DNA of 64,000 bases, taken from positions 17,813,001 to 17,877,000 of the forward strand of contig CM077649.1 in NCBI GenBank assembly GCA_039707465.1. The letters run 5' to 3'. Of the stretch, positions 23,711 through 34,731 are shown piece by piece. The DNA is from Rhabdophis nuchalis (Eukaryota > Chordata > Lepidosauria > Squamata > Natricidae). Position numbers and translations under genes: made by a program. A model generated the notes under the pieces. It saw nothing but the letters and a program-made list of their open reading frames with translations. It made no database searches and was not told the DNA's origin. How positions within the stretch are numbered: the stretch's first letter is position 1; each line of letters opens with the position of its first letter.

Positions 23711-24315
23711 GGCATGTGTCTAGGATTGATATGGAAAGAATGACATATTTTTTGAGATTTCAGAATGTTTTTGAGCAACCTGGTGAATGCCTCCCTGATC
23801 TTATGAGCACAATTTTAGCAGACTATTTACAAAAACCTAAGGATGAGATCAGGGGGGACATTGACCTAGCCTATAGAATTAACTCAGCATATGCCAGGAT
23901 AAATGAAGTGCCTAGAGAGATACATGTGAAATTTGTTAGAAGGTCAACCAGAGAGGAAATTTTGAAGGCGCAGAGAGGGAACCCCTTAATTTACCAACAA
24001 AAAACGGTCACTATCTTGAAGCAGATTCCTAGAAAGATTCGAGAAGCAAGACGGAAATTTTCCTTCTTGTCTAAAATTGTATTTGATCATGGGATTTGGT
24101 TCAAGTGGGTGACACCCGAAGGGATGCTGGTGTTCTGGGAAGGAGGAAGAGTGAGGATTAAAACAGTTGTTGAGGCGGAAGCCTTTCTTAAAAAACATTC
24201 CTCTATCCTGGGGGAAGATCCAGGGGGGACAGAGGGGGCCACGGCCCCGCCCGCTCGGGGCCAGGGAGGAGAAAAAGAAGATACAATAGCCAAGAGACTT
24301 AGATCTAAAAAATAA
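23711..24315 (+). pseudogene. L1 ORF1p-like RNA-binding protein, C-terminal two-thirds
   Basis: ORF1p of L1 is a trimeric RNA chaperone that coats LINE RNA. What is visible is the RRM-like core (NEVPREIHVKFVRRSTRE) and the C-terminal domain (QIPRKIREARRKFSFLSK; VRIKTVVEAEAFLKKHS). The frame is open to its natural stop but lacks the N-terminal coiled coil because of 5' truncation. By chance it is also continuous upstream with the last codons of the older LINE (23527-23606), giving a 262-codon chimeric frame that is not a real gene. Confidence 0.75.
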
Positions 24316-24597
24316 CTTTGCCTTGATTTTCCTGAACAATTTTGCATAATATTTTCTGGATTTTTTGTAAATGTCTGACAGCATGGAATTGAGAATTTAG
24401 GTATATGTACTTGCTTTTACCTTGTAGTGTTATGAAAAATGTTTTTTATTTTTTTATTTTTTTATTGTGTATTTTGAGGTCTCGGAAGGGCCGACGACTC
24501 TGACGTGAATGCTCTCAAAATTTCTTTGTATCCCTTACCCTACCCTACAGAAAAAATGTAAAACCAATAAAACTTTTTCAATATAAAAAAAAAAAAA
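23711..24597 (+). mobile_element. 5'-truncated ORF1-only L1-derived element (HAL1-like), copy 1
   Basis: From 23711 the DNA matches the element at 44432-46419. The ORF1 end (MERMTYFLRFQNVFEQPGEC, YRINSAYARINEVPREIHVK, RRSTREEILKA, GIWFKWVTPEGMLVFWEGGR) reaches a stop at 24313-24315. After about 280 bp of 3' UTR, with GGGCCGACGACTCTGACG and AATAAAA, comes a pure A tail at 24585-24597. No ORF2 lies between ORF1 and the tail. Confidence 0.85.
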
Positions 24598-25303
24598 TGC
24601 CAGAGTTTTATACTCGTACTTTAGTAAGACTGTACTTACTTGTGAGTATTGCAATACGGTCAGAAATAGCAGCTATGTCCTGTAAGGAACAGCTACCATC
24701 AATGGCCCCTACCTGATCTCAACCCGTCATTTTTATACCTTTTCGTCATTCCCCTTGTTCCTTCTGGAATATTATAGAATTAACTTCCTTCTTTTACAGG
24801 GTCCTCTCCTTTACCGCACTTTAATGTGTCCAGCTGAGATTTCCCATCCCTGTACTTTCACTTCCTCATTCACTTGATGTTCCAGACAGGCTATTTTTGA
24901 ATTATTTCAAAACCGATTATACTGCATTTCATAAAGCTTTCACAGTAAGGATTATATTTTTATATGCAAGCTACAACATACCAATGTATAAATCTCCTAA
25001 AAGGACACAGGCCTACAAGAGTATAAGTACATAAGTACAAATTCAAGCAATATGGACACAGGAGGACTCTTTCTTCTCACAAGGTCTACCCTATCTGTAC
25101 TAGCAGAAAGGGCATGCCGCAGTTCCCATTGGTCAAGGAATTCCAGTTACCAGAGCAGATCCTTTTGTGCTCTGGCTCCTGCTCTTTGGAACATTGTGTT
25201 CCAAGGGTGAGATCTGTACCCATCCTTTTGGCCTCCTGAAGATCTGGCCCTTCCAATTGGCCTGGAGCCCCAATGAGGAACATCATTCTGGAGGTGGTTA
25301 ATA
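24598..25303. other. No recognised feature
   Basis: No supported gene or repeat. Confidence 0.4.
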
Positions 25304-25311
25304 CACTAGAT

Positions 25312-25537
25312 CAAGGGTAGTCAACCTTTTTATACCTACCGGCCACTTTTGTATCTCTGTTCGTAGTAAAATTTTGTAACCTCCCACCGGGTCCACAGTA
25401 ATGGTGATTTATAAAGTAGAGAAGTCAATTAAATTTAAAAAAGGAAAGTGCTTCAGTATTGGATAAAATCCCTACCACCCACCATGAAAGCTGGAACGCC
25501 TACTAGTGGGTGGTAGGGACCAGGTTGACTACCACTG
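25312..25537. mobile_element. Nonautonomous hAT element
   Basis: The ends CAAGGGTAGTCAACC and GGTTGACTACCACTG are inverted repeats. The flanks CACTAGAT (25304-25311) and GACTAGAT (25538-25545) match in 7 of 8 positions. The interior contains ACCGGCC and a GGGTGGTAGGGAC block. Confidence 0.88.
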
Positions 25538-25545
25538 GACTAGAT

Positions 25546-26502
25546 AATAGACTAGACGCCACTTTTCACCCGTGTGCATCCTGCTCCCTTCCTCCTCATT
25601 TTTGCCAAGTTTAAGCTAATTTAATGGTATTATTCAGTTGAATGTTTTAATGTTTTTATGGTTTTTAATAATTGCCTAGAGTTGCTTCCAGGTGAGATAG
25701 GCAGCATATACGACAAATGAATTAATGAATAAATAAATAAATGACTGAAATAGCATTTTGCTGAAGAGATGAGTAGAGAAAATGAAACAGATTCAGATTA
25801 CTGTACTAATTTAAATTAGAGTTGTTAAATGTCTTATTGGTATATTTTCCATAGATGAATAGAAAATTGCATATATAATTTGAACTTTATACTGGGTATT
25901 TAAAACCATTTGTACTTTTCATTTCAGAATTTTCAAAATGCCAGTAAAAGATGAAGAAAGTCTACTTTGCCATGTAGTAGAGGGATAATATACAGACAAT
26001 GCATTTGAAGAAACTGAATTATCATCTGCATTGAATTTCTTGGTGGTATGCATCCTATTTAATTAACCTCTTTGGTTTCCTAAAGGGTATCACACATATA
26101 TGCCCACTTCCTTTCCAATTCCAGGTGCTAGTTCCAGTTTCCAAGTGTATTTCCAATTAAAATTAGTAAGCACTCACTTTTAGGAATTACTCATCAGTGT
26201 ACTTTTAGGTGCTTAATAAGCTCACACCAAATCGACAATAATTGTAATCATGTTTATTCAATTTTTTTCGATGCCATAATCTTGCTGTTGCCAGCAGAAT
26301 CATATTGAGATTTATATTTCTTCTAATAATTGGATGAAGCTATAATGCAAAATGTAATACATTATGTTTAAAATTAATGAGGTTTTTGATTACTAGCAGT
26401 CCAAATTTGCACCCATTTATGAAGAGCATCTTAATTATCTGACTAGAAGGGAACTAGAAAGAGCAGATCCTACAGAAGATTTCATGCAGTATAGCCTCCA
26501 AG
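25546..26502. other. No recognised feature
   Basis: AT-rich. A short AATA run at 25728-25742 may be an eroded LINE tail. Nothing else is supported. Confidence 0.4.
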
Positions 26503-26793
26503 TTGTTGTTAATTGCGTAGTCATGTCCAACCCATCACAACCCCATTCCTCCAGGCCTCTGTGTCCTCTATCATCCTCTGGAGTCCATTTCAGCTCACAC
26601 CTACTGCTTCAGTGACTGCATCAAGCCACCTCATTCTCTGTCATCCCTTTCTTCTTTTGCCCCCAATCTTTCCCAGCATTAGGCTGTTTTGCAGCAAGTC
26701 CTTTCTTCTCATTAGGTGGCCATACATTACAACTGGGAAAATCATAGCCTTGACTATGCACACTTTTGTTGGCAGGGTGATGTCTCTGTTAGT
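26503..26793 (-). mobile_element. RTE/BovB LINE fragment, antisense
   Basis: GTTGTTGTTAATTGCGTAGT starts the antisense 3' end. Middle blocks CTCATTAGGTGGCCATACAT and TTGTTGGCAGGGTGATGTCT match the other BovB copies with internal deletions. It is cut at 26793 just before a SINE. Confidence 0.9.
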
Positions 26794-26810
26794 AGTTTGT
26801 CCAAATGTGG

Positions 26811-27148
26811 CTCAGTGGATAAGACACTGAGCTTGTCAGTCAGAAAGGTTGGCAGTTTGGCGGTTCGAATCCCTAGTGCCGCATAACGGAGTGAGCTCCC
26901 GTTATTTGTCTCGGCTTCTGCCAACCTAGAAGTTTGAAAGCACGTAAAAAGTGCAAGTAGAAAAATAGGAACCACCTTTGGAGGGAAGATAACAGTGTTC
27001 TGTGCGCCTTCGGTGTTTAGTCATGCCGGCCACATGACAACGGAGACGTCTTTGGACAATGCTGGCTCTTTGGATTTAAAATGGAGATAAGCACTGCCCC
27101 CTAGAGTCGGGAACTACTAGCACATATGTGTGAGGGGAACCTTTATCA
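26811..27148 (+). mobile_element. Complete tRNA-derived SINE, about 340 bp
   Basis: A-box region TGGCTCAGTGGATAAGAC and B-box GGTTCGAATCC form a tRNA-like head. The body includes GTCATGCCGGCCACATGAC, AGACGTCTTTGGACAATGC and GTCGGGAACTACTAG, and it ends GGGGAACCTTTATC. This is a common snake SINE. Its 3' half recurs at 9805-9950 and its head in antisense at 50166-50212. Confidence 0.88.
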
Positions 27149-27151
27149 TAT

Positions 27152-27196
27152 ACATGTGTGTGTGTGTGTGTGTGTGTGCATGTATGTGTGTGTGTT
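27152..27196. repeat. (TG)n microsatellite
   Basis: Interrupted TG array just after the SINE. Confidence 0.95.
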
Positions 27197-27234
27197 ATTG
27201 AATACAATAAAAATTCTGGGATATATCACTAGAG

Positions 27235-27780
27235 AGATCACCAAAAAGAGATCTTAATCCCGCTATGTAGGCCTTCAGTCAGACCCCATTTGGAATACTG
27301 TGCCTGGTTCTGGAGACCTTACTTAAAAAAAAAAAGATTTTGGTAAGATTGAGAGAGTTCAGGTGGGCAACGAAAGTGGTGCATGGTCTGAGGTACAAAA
27401 CATACCTAGCAAAGTGACAGGCCTATCAAGACATCTGTTCAACTCTCAGTTCAAACTTGGAATTCATTAAGTAGCCTGAGTAAGCTGATGTTTTCCATCT
27501 CACTATCCTATCTGAGGAGAAATTGGAAGAACTGAATATGTATAACCTGGAGAACAATGGGGGACATCATTGAAACCTGTAGAACCCAATAAGGTTCTAC
27601 AAGGCCATATTTTCAATATTAAGCAAAAATCAAGGACATGGGGGCATGACAGGAGGGAAGTTCAAATAAAGTTAGAAAATATTACTTCACAGAAACAGCA
27701 GTGGAAACTTGGAACTAACTTCCAATGGAGGTAGTGTGTTTAAACATGCTTAAGATAAACACATGTCCAGTATCTGACAA
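27235..27780 (+). mobile_element. Degenerate CR1 LINE, sense
   Basis: CAGTCAGACCCCATTTGGAA encodes the [12 protein letters not shown] block and is followed by broken KKD..ERVQ words and later CR1-like text. Lesions are in every frame. Confidence 0.7.
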
Positions 27781-28454
27781 AAAATTTAAAATAAACAAAA
27801 AATTAAATAATAAATTAAAATCAATAAATTAAAAATAATTAAAAATAATTAAGCGATCGCCTTTTTAACAACCTTTTTTTTTTAAAAAGCTACAGTACTT
27901 TTTAAATAGACTCACAAAGTTTATTCTTTTATTGTTCTTGTCTGAAAATACAATCATCCACATGATTATTTTCTCTTCTAGTAGTTCTACAATGTCAGCA
28001 AATTTGTATAAAAATGTTTCTCTAAATTGGAATCATTCTGTATTTCAAATATCAGCCATACACTCAGTGCCTGCTGTAGAATTTATTTTTAAAACTTAAA
28101 AAAAAAAAGAAGAAACTTGGGGAAACTTTACATCTAATTATTTAGAGAAGAAACTTGAGATATTTTGGGTGGGGGAGGAGAGAAATTAATTAACTCTATC
28201 TTGCAAAATGAATTTCCACATGAAGAAATATAAGAGAAATGATTGAAGTAACAGTTTTCCTCTGGCACCACAGGGTGGGAAACTTTGTGATGGAAAGGTG
28301 AATCCAGATGATTTGACAGACAAATGTGTTTCTTTACCTCTTCTCACTTTTAAATTCATCTGCTTGACTTCTCATCTGTGTGGCTAAGAATAACAAGTTT
28401 TGAGAAGATGAGGGAAATGTATGCCAGGGACATAATTCTACAATTTTTAACATA
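27781..28454. other. No recognised feature
   Basis: AT-rich. No supported gene or repeat. Confidence 0.4.
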
Positions 28455-28652
28455 GAATATAGAATAATAAGAGTTGAAAGGGACCTTGGAGGTTTTCTAG
28501 TCCGACCCTCTGTTCAGGCAGGGAATCCTATACTATTTCAGACAAATGGTTGTCCAATCCTTCTTAGAAACTTTCAGTGTGGGAGCACCCACAACTTCTG
28601 GAGGCAATTTGTTCCACTGATTAATTTTTCTGACAGAAAATTTATCCTTAAA
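28455..28652 (-). mobile_element. CR1 3' part, antisense, first piece
   Basis: GAGTTGAAAGGGACCTTGGA begins the antisense CR1 3' end. The copy is interrupted at 28652-28660 by a hAT element and resumes at 30401. Confidence 0.9.
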
Positions 28653-29021
28653 TCTAGATCAGGGGTCCCCAACCTTTTGTGCACCAGGGACCGGTTTCAT
28701 TTTAAAGAAAATTCTGCGGACCGGCTGGCCTAGAGGGGGAGGGGGGAGGGGGAACAGGCGGTGCATGCGCACGCGGGGGGGGGTAGTTGGCTCACTTGGC
28801 CCTCTAGGGCAGTGGTGGGCAAACTTATTAGTCAATAGAGCCAAATATCAACAGTACCACTACTGAAATTTCTTTTGAGAGCCAAAAGGTGTGGCCTGTT
28901 TTGTGGGAGTGGCTCAGTGACCATGTGACCCGGTGAGCGTAGCCAACTTGGAAAATGTGGTGAAACTTACTTAACGGTCTTGCTTAGCAACCAAAATTTT
29001 GGGCTCAATTGTGGTCATAAG

Positions 29022-29129
<108 letters not shown>

Positions 29130-29348
29130 TGGCTGGTCTTTGGTCTTCTGAAGATGGTAAAAATGGATTTATGGGCACTCATTATATATAAAGGCAGCGC
29201 ATGACTCTTTGGGATGCTGGTTTGAATCCAGGAAATGACTCAGAGGATGTGATTTCTTTGAAATGACCACTGGGAGAAAAATAGATCTTTAACCTGGTTA
29301 ACCAAACAGGTAGCTTGAGGTGGAAGGAAATAGGAAAATAGATTTCTT

Positions 29349-29622
29349 CCTATCCTTTCCTTTCCTTTCCTTTCCTTTCCTTTCCTTTCCTTTCCTTTCC
29401 TTTCCTTTCCTTCCTTCCATTGCCTCCCTCCCCCTCCCTCCCTTCTTTCCTTTCCTCCCTCCTACCCTCCATCTCTCTTTCTTTTTCTTTCTTTCTTTCT
29501 TTCCTTCCTTCTTTCACCCCTCCCTTCCTCCTCCATCCCCCTTCTTTCCTTCACTCCCTCCCTCCCACCCTCCATTCATCTTTCTTTTTCTATTTTTCTT
29601 TCTTTCTTTCTCTTTCTCTGTT

Positions 29623-29659
<37 letters not shown>

Positions 29660-29825
29660 TTCTCTCCCTCTCCCTTTCTCTTTGTATCTGTCTCTCTCTC
29701 CTCCCTCCACCCATCTCTGTCACTTTGTGTGTGTGTGTCTGATTCCCTCCCTCCCTCCCTCTCTCTATTTCTGCCTCTTTAAGTCTGTCTCTCTGTGTGC
29801 CTGTCATTATCTCCCTCCCCCCCCA
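29349..29825. repeat. Pyrimidine-rich low-complexity tract
   Basis: (TTTCC)n, then mixed TCCC, TTTC, TC and a short TG run. The plus strand is almost purely C/T for about 450 bp, which suits triplex (H-DNA) structure. Long open frames here are artefacts. Confidence 0.95.
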
Positions 29826-29856
29826 GGAAGCAGCAGAGGGGCCGGCATGTCGGCTG

Positions 29857-30320
29857 GAGAGGAGGAGGAGGGAGCAGCCCCCTGGGCAGAGGATGGCCGA
29901 GTGCGCCTCCACCAGCTCCTTCTGACGGCCACCGCGGCGCACTTTCCTGGGCTTCCCGGAGGGGCCGGCATGTCATCTGAGGAGGTCACGGCTGCCTCAT
30001 CCCACAGCGAGCGAGCAGGTGGAGGACTCGAGCCTGCGGCTACCTTAAGCACTGCCGAAACCGTCTGGGCGCCACATGGGGCTGGAAGGGAGGTGGGCGT
30101 GTGGCGCCCAGATGGCCTCGGTGGTGCTTAAGGTAGCAGCAGGCTCGAGTCCTCCGCCCGCTCGCTCGCTGTGGGATGAGGAAGCCATTACCTCCTCAGC
30201 TGACATGCCAGCCCCTCCGGGAAGCCCCGGAAAGTGCACCACGGTGGCCGTCAGAAGGAGCTGGTGGAGGCGCACTTGGCCATCCTCTGCCCAGGGGGCT
30301 GCTCCCTCCTCCTCCTCTCT
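29857..30320. repeat. GC-rich palindrome with 222-bp arms
   Basis: Arm 29857-30078 is the reverse complement of 30099-30320 at roughly 90 percent identity with no net length change. The spacer is 20 bp. Both arms therefore encode the same reading frame outward on opposite strands (words RLHQLLLTAT, PGLPGGAGMS, SSHSERAGGGLEP). Confidence 0.88.
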
Positions 30321-30400
30321 AGCCCTGCGGCCCGCTTCCTATCAGGCTGCGGACCGTCACCAGTCTGCGGAACCGGGGGTTGGGGACCCCTGCTCTAGAT

Positions 30401-30900
30401 TGCTTTTCTCCTTGATTAGTTTCAATCTATTGCTTCATGGTGTGCCTTCAGGTGCTTTGGAGAATAGATTGATTCCCTCTTTGAGGCAACTCCTGAAATA
30501 TTGGAACACTGCTATCATGTTTCCCCTAGTCCTTCTTTTCATTAAACTAGTTGTACCAATTCCAGCAACCATTCTTTGTATGTTTTAGCCTCCAGTCCTC
30601 TAATCATCTTTGTTGCTCTTCTCTGCACTCTTTCTAGAGTCTCCCCATCTTTTCTACATCGTGGTGACCAAAACTGAATGCAGTATTCCAAGTGTGGCCT
30701 TACCAAGGCATTATAAAGTGATATTAACACTTCATGTGATCTTGATTCTATTCCTCTGTTAACACAGCCTAAAACTGTGTTGGCTTTTTTGGCAGCTGCT
30801 GCACACTGCTGGCTCATATTTAATTGATTGTCTACTAGGACTCCAAGATCCCTTTCACAGTTACTGCTATTGAACCAGGTAATATACTCAAACCCCAAAT
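30401..30900 (-). mobile_element. CR1 LINE, antisense, second piece
   Basis: Continues the copy at 28455-28652. The minus strand encodes [35 protein letters not shown] and [20 protein letters not shown] in one open frame of 118 codons. Confidence 0.93.
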
Positions 30901-31209
30901 ATTACCTGGATAATTCTACTTTGAGATTAGCCAATTAATGCACTCAATGTCAACATTTGCAAACTTGATTTTGCCTATTATTTTCCTTTGACTCTAAAAT
31001 CTATGGCTATAGATTTCTTCTACTGCAAATTTACTGGTTCTCTGAAAAGAATGTTAATTGGGCTTGTCCCTCTTATATTGAGGGTTGTCAAGTTACCAAT
31101 TTAACTCATGGATTTTGATAGGTTGACTCTACTGTTAGACACAGTTTAGTTTAGTTTTGTAAGGCAGTTATTTTTAGCTATTTGGTTAGCATATTTTTGT
31201 CTCCTATGA

Positions 31210-31340
31210 CAAGGGTCTCCAACCTTTGCAACTTTAAGTCTGAAGGAACTTCAGCTCCCAGAATTCTCCAGCCAGCTGGCTGGAGAAGTCTGGGAGCTGA
31301 AGTCCTTCAGACTTAAAGTTGCAAAGGTTGGAGACCCCTG
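31210..31340. mobile_element. Hairpin hAT MITE with exact TSD
   Basis: Arms run from CAAGGGTCTCCAACC to GGTTGGAGACCCCTG and pair almost fully around CCAGCCAGCTGGCTGG. TCCTATGA is duplicated at 31202-31209 and 31341-31348. Confidence 0.93.
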
Positions 31341-32049
31341 TCCTATGAGACAGTTGCTCATAGGATTTTATGTGCCAGAATAACCTGAATATTCCTTAGT
31401 AATATGTACTTTTCCTCAGGGTAATATATTTGCTGTCTCTCCTCAGGTGGCAAATGTTCAGTCCTGAATAGAGCTTCAGTTTTCAAATACATGAAAAATG
31501 ATGAATGGTCTTAATACTATTTATTTTCACAGTAGAAAGTTAATACCATCCTTGGCAACTGCATTTTTAGTCTATGGTGACTTTAGCCATTTTGTGATAC
31601 AATCATTTTTGTTTTAGAGACTTTTTTTATATATAGGTAATGATATCATTATGACTTATAAGTATAAATATAAAAGACTCATACAAACTAAAAGAAATAT
31701 AAAAGGTAAAGAAAATAAGAAATAAGAAGAAAAGATATATAAATGATGATTCTCCTTTTCAGCCAAAATACAGTATAAGCAACATGAGTAACTTAATATT
31801 CCATGCAGCAATATAGATGGTAAAATGTTATGCCTGACTTTGAAAAATGGTGTTCTTAGCTTGGAGAAAGTTAAGATTTGTATGTATTTTGCTGATTTCT
31901 AAGTTCTCTTATTTATCCAATTTCTGCCGTGTTGGAGCAATCTATGAGCTTAAACCTGGAATGAATAGGATTGTCAGTTAGTAGTTTACTATTATCCTCC
32001 AGTTCCTTACCTGGATTCAGGTAAGGATTCCTGGATTCCTGCCTCAACT

Positions 32050-32184
32050 CAGGGGCCTCCAACCTTTGCAACTTTAAGTCTGAAGGACTTCAGCTCCCAG
32101 ACTTCTCCAGCCAGCTTTGCTGGCTGGAGAATTCTGGGAGCTGAAGTCCTTCAGACTTAAAGTTGCAAAGGTTGGGGACCCCTG
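32050..32184. mobile_element. Hairpin hAT MITE
   Basis: Same family: CAGGGGCCTCCAACC ... GGTTGGGGACCCCTG around CCAGCCAGCTTTGCTGG. The flanks CCTCAACT and CCTTAACT match in 7 of 8 positions. Confidence 0.92.
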
Positions 32185-32790
32185 CCTTAACTGTTCCATT
32201 GTGTGTAGTAGGATTGGTCTCAAAAATGCTGTTTGCACTGATTCCACTGTATCCTTCTTTACATCAATTCCTTCTTATGCACTGTAAATCTGTAAAGAAC
32301 TTGGGCCAGTAATTTGGCCTTTAAAAGTTCTAATGCTGCAAGGATTAATTAATCTTTGCTTGTGTAAAAGAAGTGCTTAATAACACCTGTAGATCTAAAG
32401 GTAGCTCTATTGCAAGACTTTGATGTACATTCCAGGAAAATTACTCTAAGGTGTTTAAATGCGGTAATTTGCTCTAATGTGTGTCCTTCTACTGTCCAGG
32501 TTTGCTGGGTGGCTATCTTAGCAAAGATCAAAATTACAGCTATTTCAAAATTAAGTACTAAGTGATTTTTGTTCTGCACTACCAAAAGATTGCTGTCATT
32601 GCAATTTTTCAGTTCCTTAAGGGTTTGCGAAATGATGGTGGCATCACCAGTAATAGAGAAGTATATTTTGTACCTTGCTAATTTAGAAGGATAAATGTTA
32701 TGAAGAAGAGCCGCCATTGAATTGACATATAAGCTTAAAAGAAATAGGTCAAGATTATATCCTGTTGCACTCCTTTCTGAACATTTAGTG

Positions 32791-32926
32791 CAGGGGTGTC
32801 AAACTGGCAGCCCGCGAGCCAAGTGGATCACACACAGGCCATGTCCACCCCAGCTCCATGAAGAGAAAAAAACCATTGTGAAACATCATGTGATGGCAAT
32901 GTGACACCACAAGTTTCACACCTGTG
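32791..32926. mobile_element. Nonautonomous hAT element with exact TSD
   Basis: Ends CAGGGGTGTCAAACT and AGTTTCACACCTGTG (near), duplication ATTTAGTG at 32783-32790 and 32927-32934. The same family as 59453-59587 and 22512-22926 (CATGTCCACCCCAGC, GTGATGGCAATGTGACACC). Confidence 0.92.
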
Positions 32927-33147
32927 ATTTAGTGTGTCAGAGAGGGGTCCTTAGGGATAACACCTTACTCTTGGGTGTTGGAATATAATTTCTATCAGAA
33001 AAAGAGGCATCTGTTAACAGTTGTGTTTTGTGATTTTTTTTCCAAGGAGAATTTCTAGAAATTGAGTCAAAGGCATGTTATATATCTAGAAAGGCCATAA
33101 AAAGGGACAGTTTCTTTTTATGTCTGTATTTTGGTGCAAGATGGTAG

Positions 33148-33945
33148 AGTAGAGAGGGGGCGTTCTACCAGGTTCGCCTGGTACACCAGTTGCATCCCCT
33201 ATTGGACCGGGATGCCCTCCGCACGGTCACTCACGCCCTCGTGACATCCCGTCTAGACTACTGCAATGCTCTCTACATGGGGCTTCCCTTGAGGTGCACC
33301 CGAAGACTGCAGCTAGTTCAAAACGCGGCCGCGCGGCAATTCTGGGAGCCCCTGGCACTCCCACATAACACTGCTCCTGCGCGAGCTGCATTGGCTGCCT
33401 ATGGTCTTTCGGGTGTGCTTCAAGGTGTTGATCACCATCTTCAAAGCGCTCCATGGCACGGGACCTAGCTATCTGCGAGATCGCATCCTGTCCCATACAT
33501 CCCTTCGACCGATTCGCTCGCACAGAGAGGGACTTCTCCGGGTGCCGTCCACTAGGCAATGCCAGCGGGTGACCCCCAGGGGAAGGGCCTTCTCTGTCGC
33601 AGGCCCTATCCTATGGAACGACCTACCCCCCGACCTCAAAACTACTCCGGACCTCCGCTCCTTCCGCCGAAAGCTCAAAACATATTTCTTCCAACAGGCT
33701 GGCCTGGCCTAATCTATCTTTCCTGCCTCCAGTCTGTATATTTAAATTTTTAATTGGGTTTTTAGGGTTTTTTAGTATTTTAGGATCTTAGGTTTTAGCG
33801 CAGGGTGACTGTAGTTTAATTTGATTTTAGATATTTATATTGTTGTATGTTTTTATATTTTATAATTCCTTGTGCATCGCCCCGAGTCCCTTTGGGGAGA
33901 GGGAGCGGTATACAAATAAAATTTGATTGATTGATTGATTGAGTA
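33148..33945 (+). mobile_element. L2/CR1-group LINE, 3' 800 bp with (GATT)n tail
   Basis: Encodes LLDRDALRTVTHALVTSRLD, YCNALYMGLPLRCTRRLQLV and, after a frameshift, FKALHGTGPSYLRDRILSH, GRAFSVAGPILWNDLPPDL and SFRRKLKTYFFQQAGLA. The 3' UTR ends GCCCCGAGTCCC and the tail is TTGATTGATTGATTGA. Confidence 0.93.
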
Positions 33946-34320
33946 TTAGAATGTGGTCTGCTGCTCACTTCTCTGAATCCTGACTGCTCATCTTGGATTA
34001 TATGCCTTGCTTCCAACCAGTCTTGGTCCTTTGTTGTTTAAAAGTTTAGCATAACATTTGCTAATGATACTCAGAAATATGATTTGCATGGATTTTTATT
34101 CCCATTTTAAAAATTGTACTATTATTGCCTGCCCTCTATTTTTTGTACAATATATGATCGGTCTGATGTGTGAATTTAAACAGGGATGATCTATGATCTG
34201 GGATGGTCTATGTTCTATGAATAGAGTATATATAACCAATTTCATTGTAATTTTATTATTACAATGACAATAAAGATTATTATTATTATTAACAGCTGGG
34301 TTTCTTTTTGATTATTACAG

Positions 34321-34455
34321 GCAAAACATAACATCTGGAGCCTTGTTCACATTAAGTGATCCAATCAATTGTGTTACCTTTTACACAGAGACTGGAGGCC
34401 AATTTTACATCTGGTCCAGGTCAATCTCACTCTCATTTATGTTACTAGAATTCAG
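34321..34455 (+). CDS. Candidate internal coding exon B (unidentified protein)
   Basis: The 135-bp segment follows TTTCTTTTTGATTATTACAG and precedes GTAAAATTC. Entered with one base, it is open for 44 codons (QNITSGALFTLSDPINCVTF, YTETGGQFYIWSRSISLSFM, LLEF) and leaves AG; the other two frames contain stops. Its entry phase matches exon A and its exit phase matches exon C (AG plus A makes Arg). The N-x-T site, single Cys and alternating hydrophobics would suit a beta-rich extracellular domain, but that is inference. I do not recognise the gene. Confidence 0.5.
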
Positions 34456-34660
34456 GTAAAATTCAGAAGTATGCGTTTAGCTACAAAATACTCATGAAAG
34501 GAAAGTTAAATTCATTGAAATTTAAAGCTATGTTAATTTACATTTTAAACAAAAACCCAAACCATTCTAAATATTTCTAACCATCTTCCCTCAAAAAAAT
34601 GACAGAAAGAAGAAACTTCCAATAAGAAGAAACTAGCTGCACGAAGTATGCTCCTAGAGC

Positions 34661-34690
34661 ATTGCTACCTACCTACCTACCTACCTACCG
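34661..34690. repeat. (CTAC)n microsatellite
   Basis: Seven CTAC units ending in CTACCG, which also served as hAT target. Confidence 0.92.
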
Positions 34691-34731
34691 CAGTCCTTCA
34701 GACTTAAAGTTGCAAAGGTTGGAGACCCCTG
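34691..34731. mobile_element. Collapsed hairpin hAT MITE: one arm lost, TSD kept
   Basis: Only the terminal CAG of the left end remains, fused to the complete right arm (TCCTTCAGACTTAAAG ... GGAGACCCCTG). ACCTACCG is still exactly duplicated at 34683-34690 and 34732-34739, so the deletion was internal. Confidence 0.85.

Larger units (their letters stand above)
32340..34110 (-). mobile_element. Unclassified non-LTR reverse transcriptase remnant, antisense, twice interrupted
   Basis: On the minus strand, QDEQSGFREVSS (near 33990) is the RT GFR block. 32717-32349 encodes VQNKNHLVLNFEIAVILIFA and TWTVEGHTLEQITAFKHLRV, resembling the YADD-distal palm of R4- or RTE-like elements. A hAT (32791-32926) and an L2/CR1 copy (33148-33945) sit inside it. 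The catalytic YADD equivalent is eroded to YFSITGDAT. The clade is uncertain. Confidence 0.6.

Noticed and set aside
23527..24315. A single 262-codon gene
   Set aside because: The frame joins an old LINE end to a truncated L1 ORF1; continuity across the junction is coincidental.
29320..29942. Several 120-142 codon open frames on both strands
   Set aside because: The plus strand is almost all pyrimidine; the frames are low-complexity artefacts.
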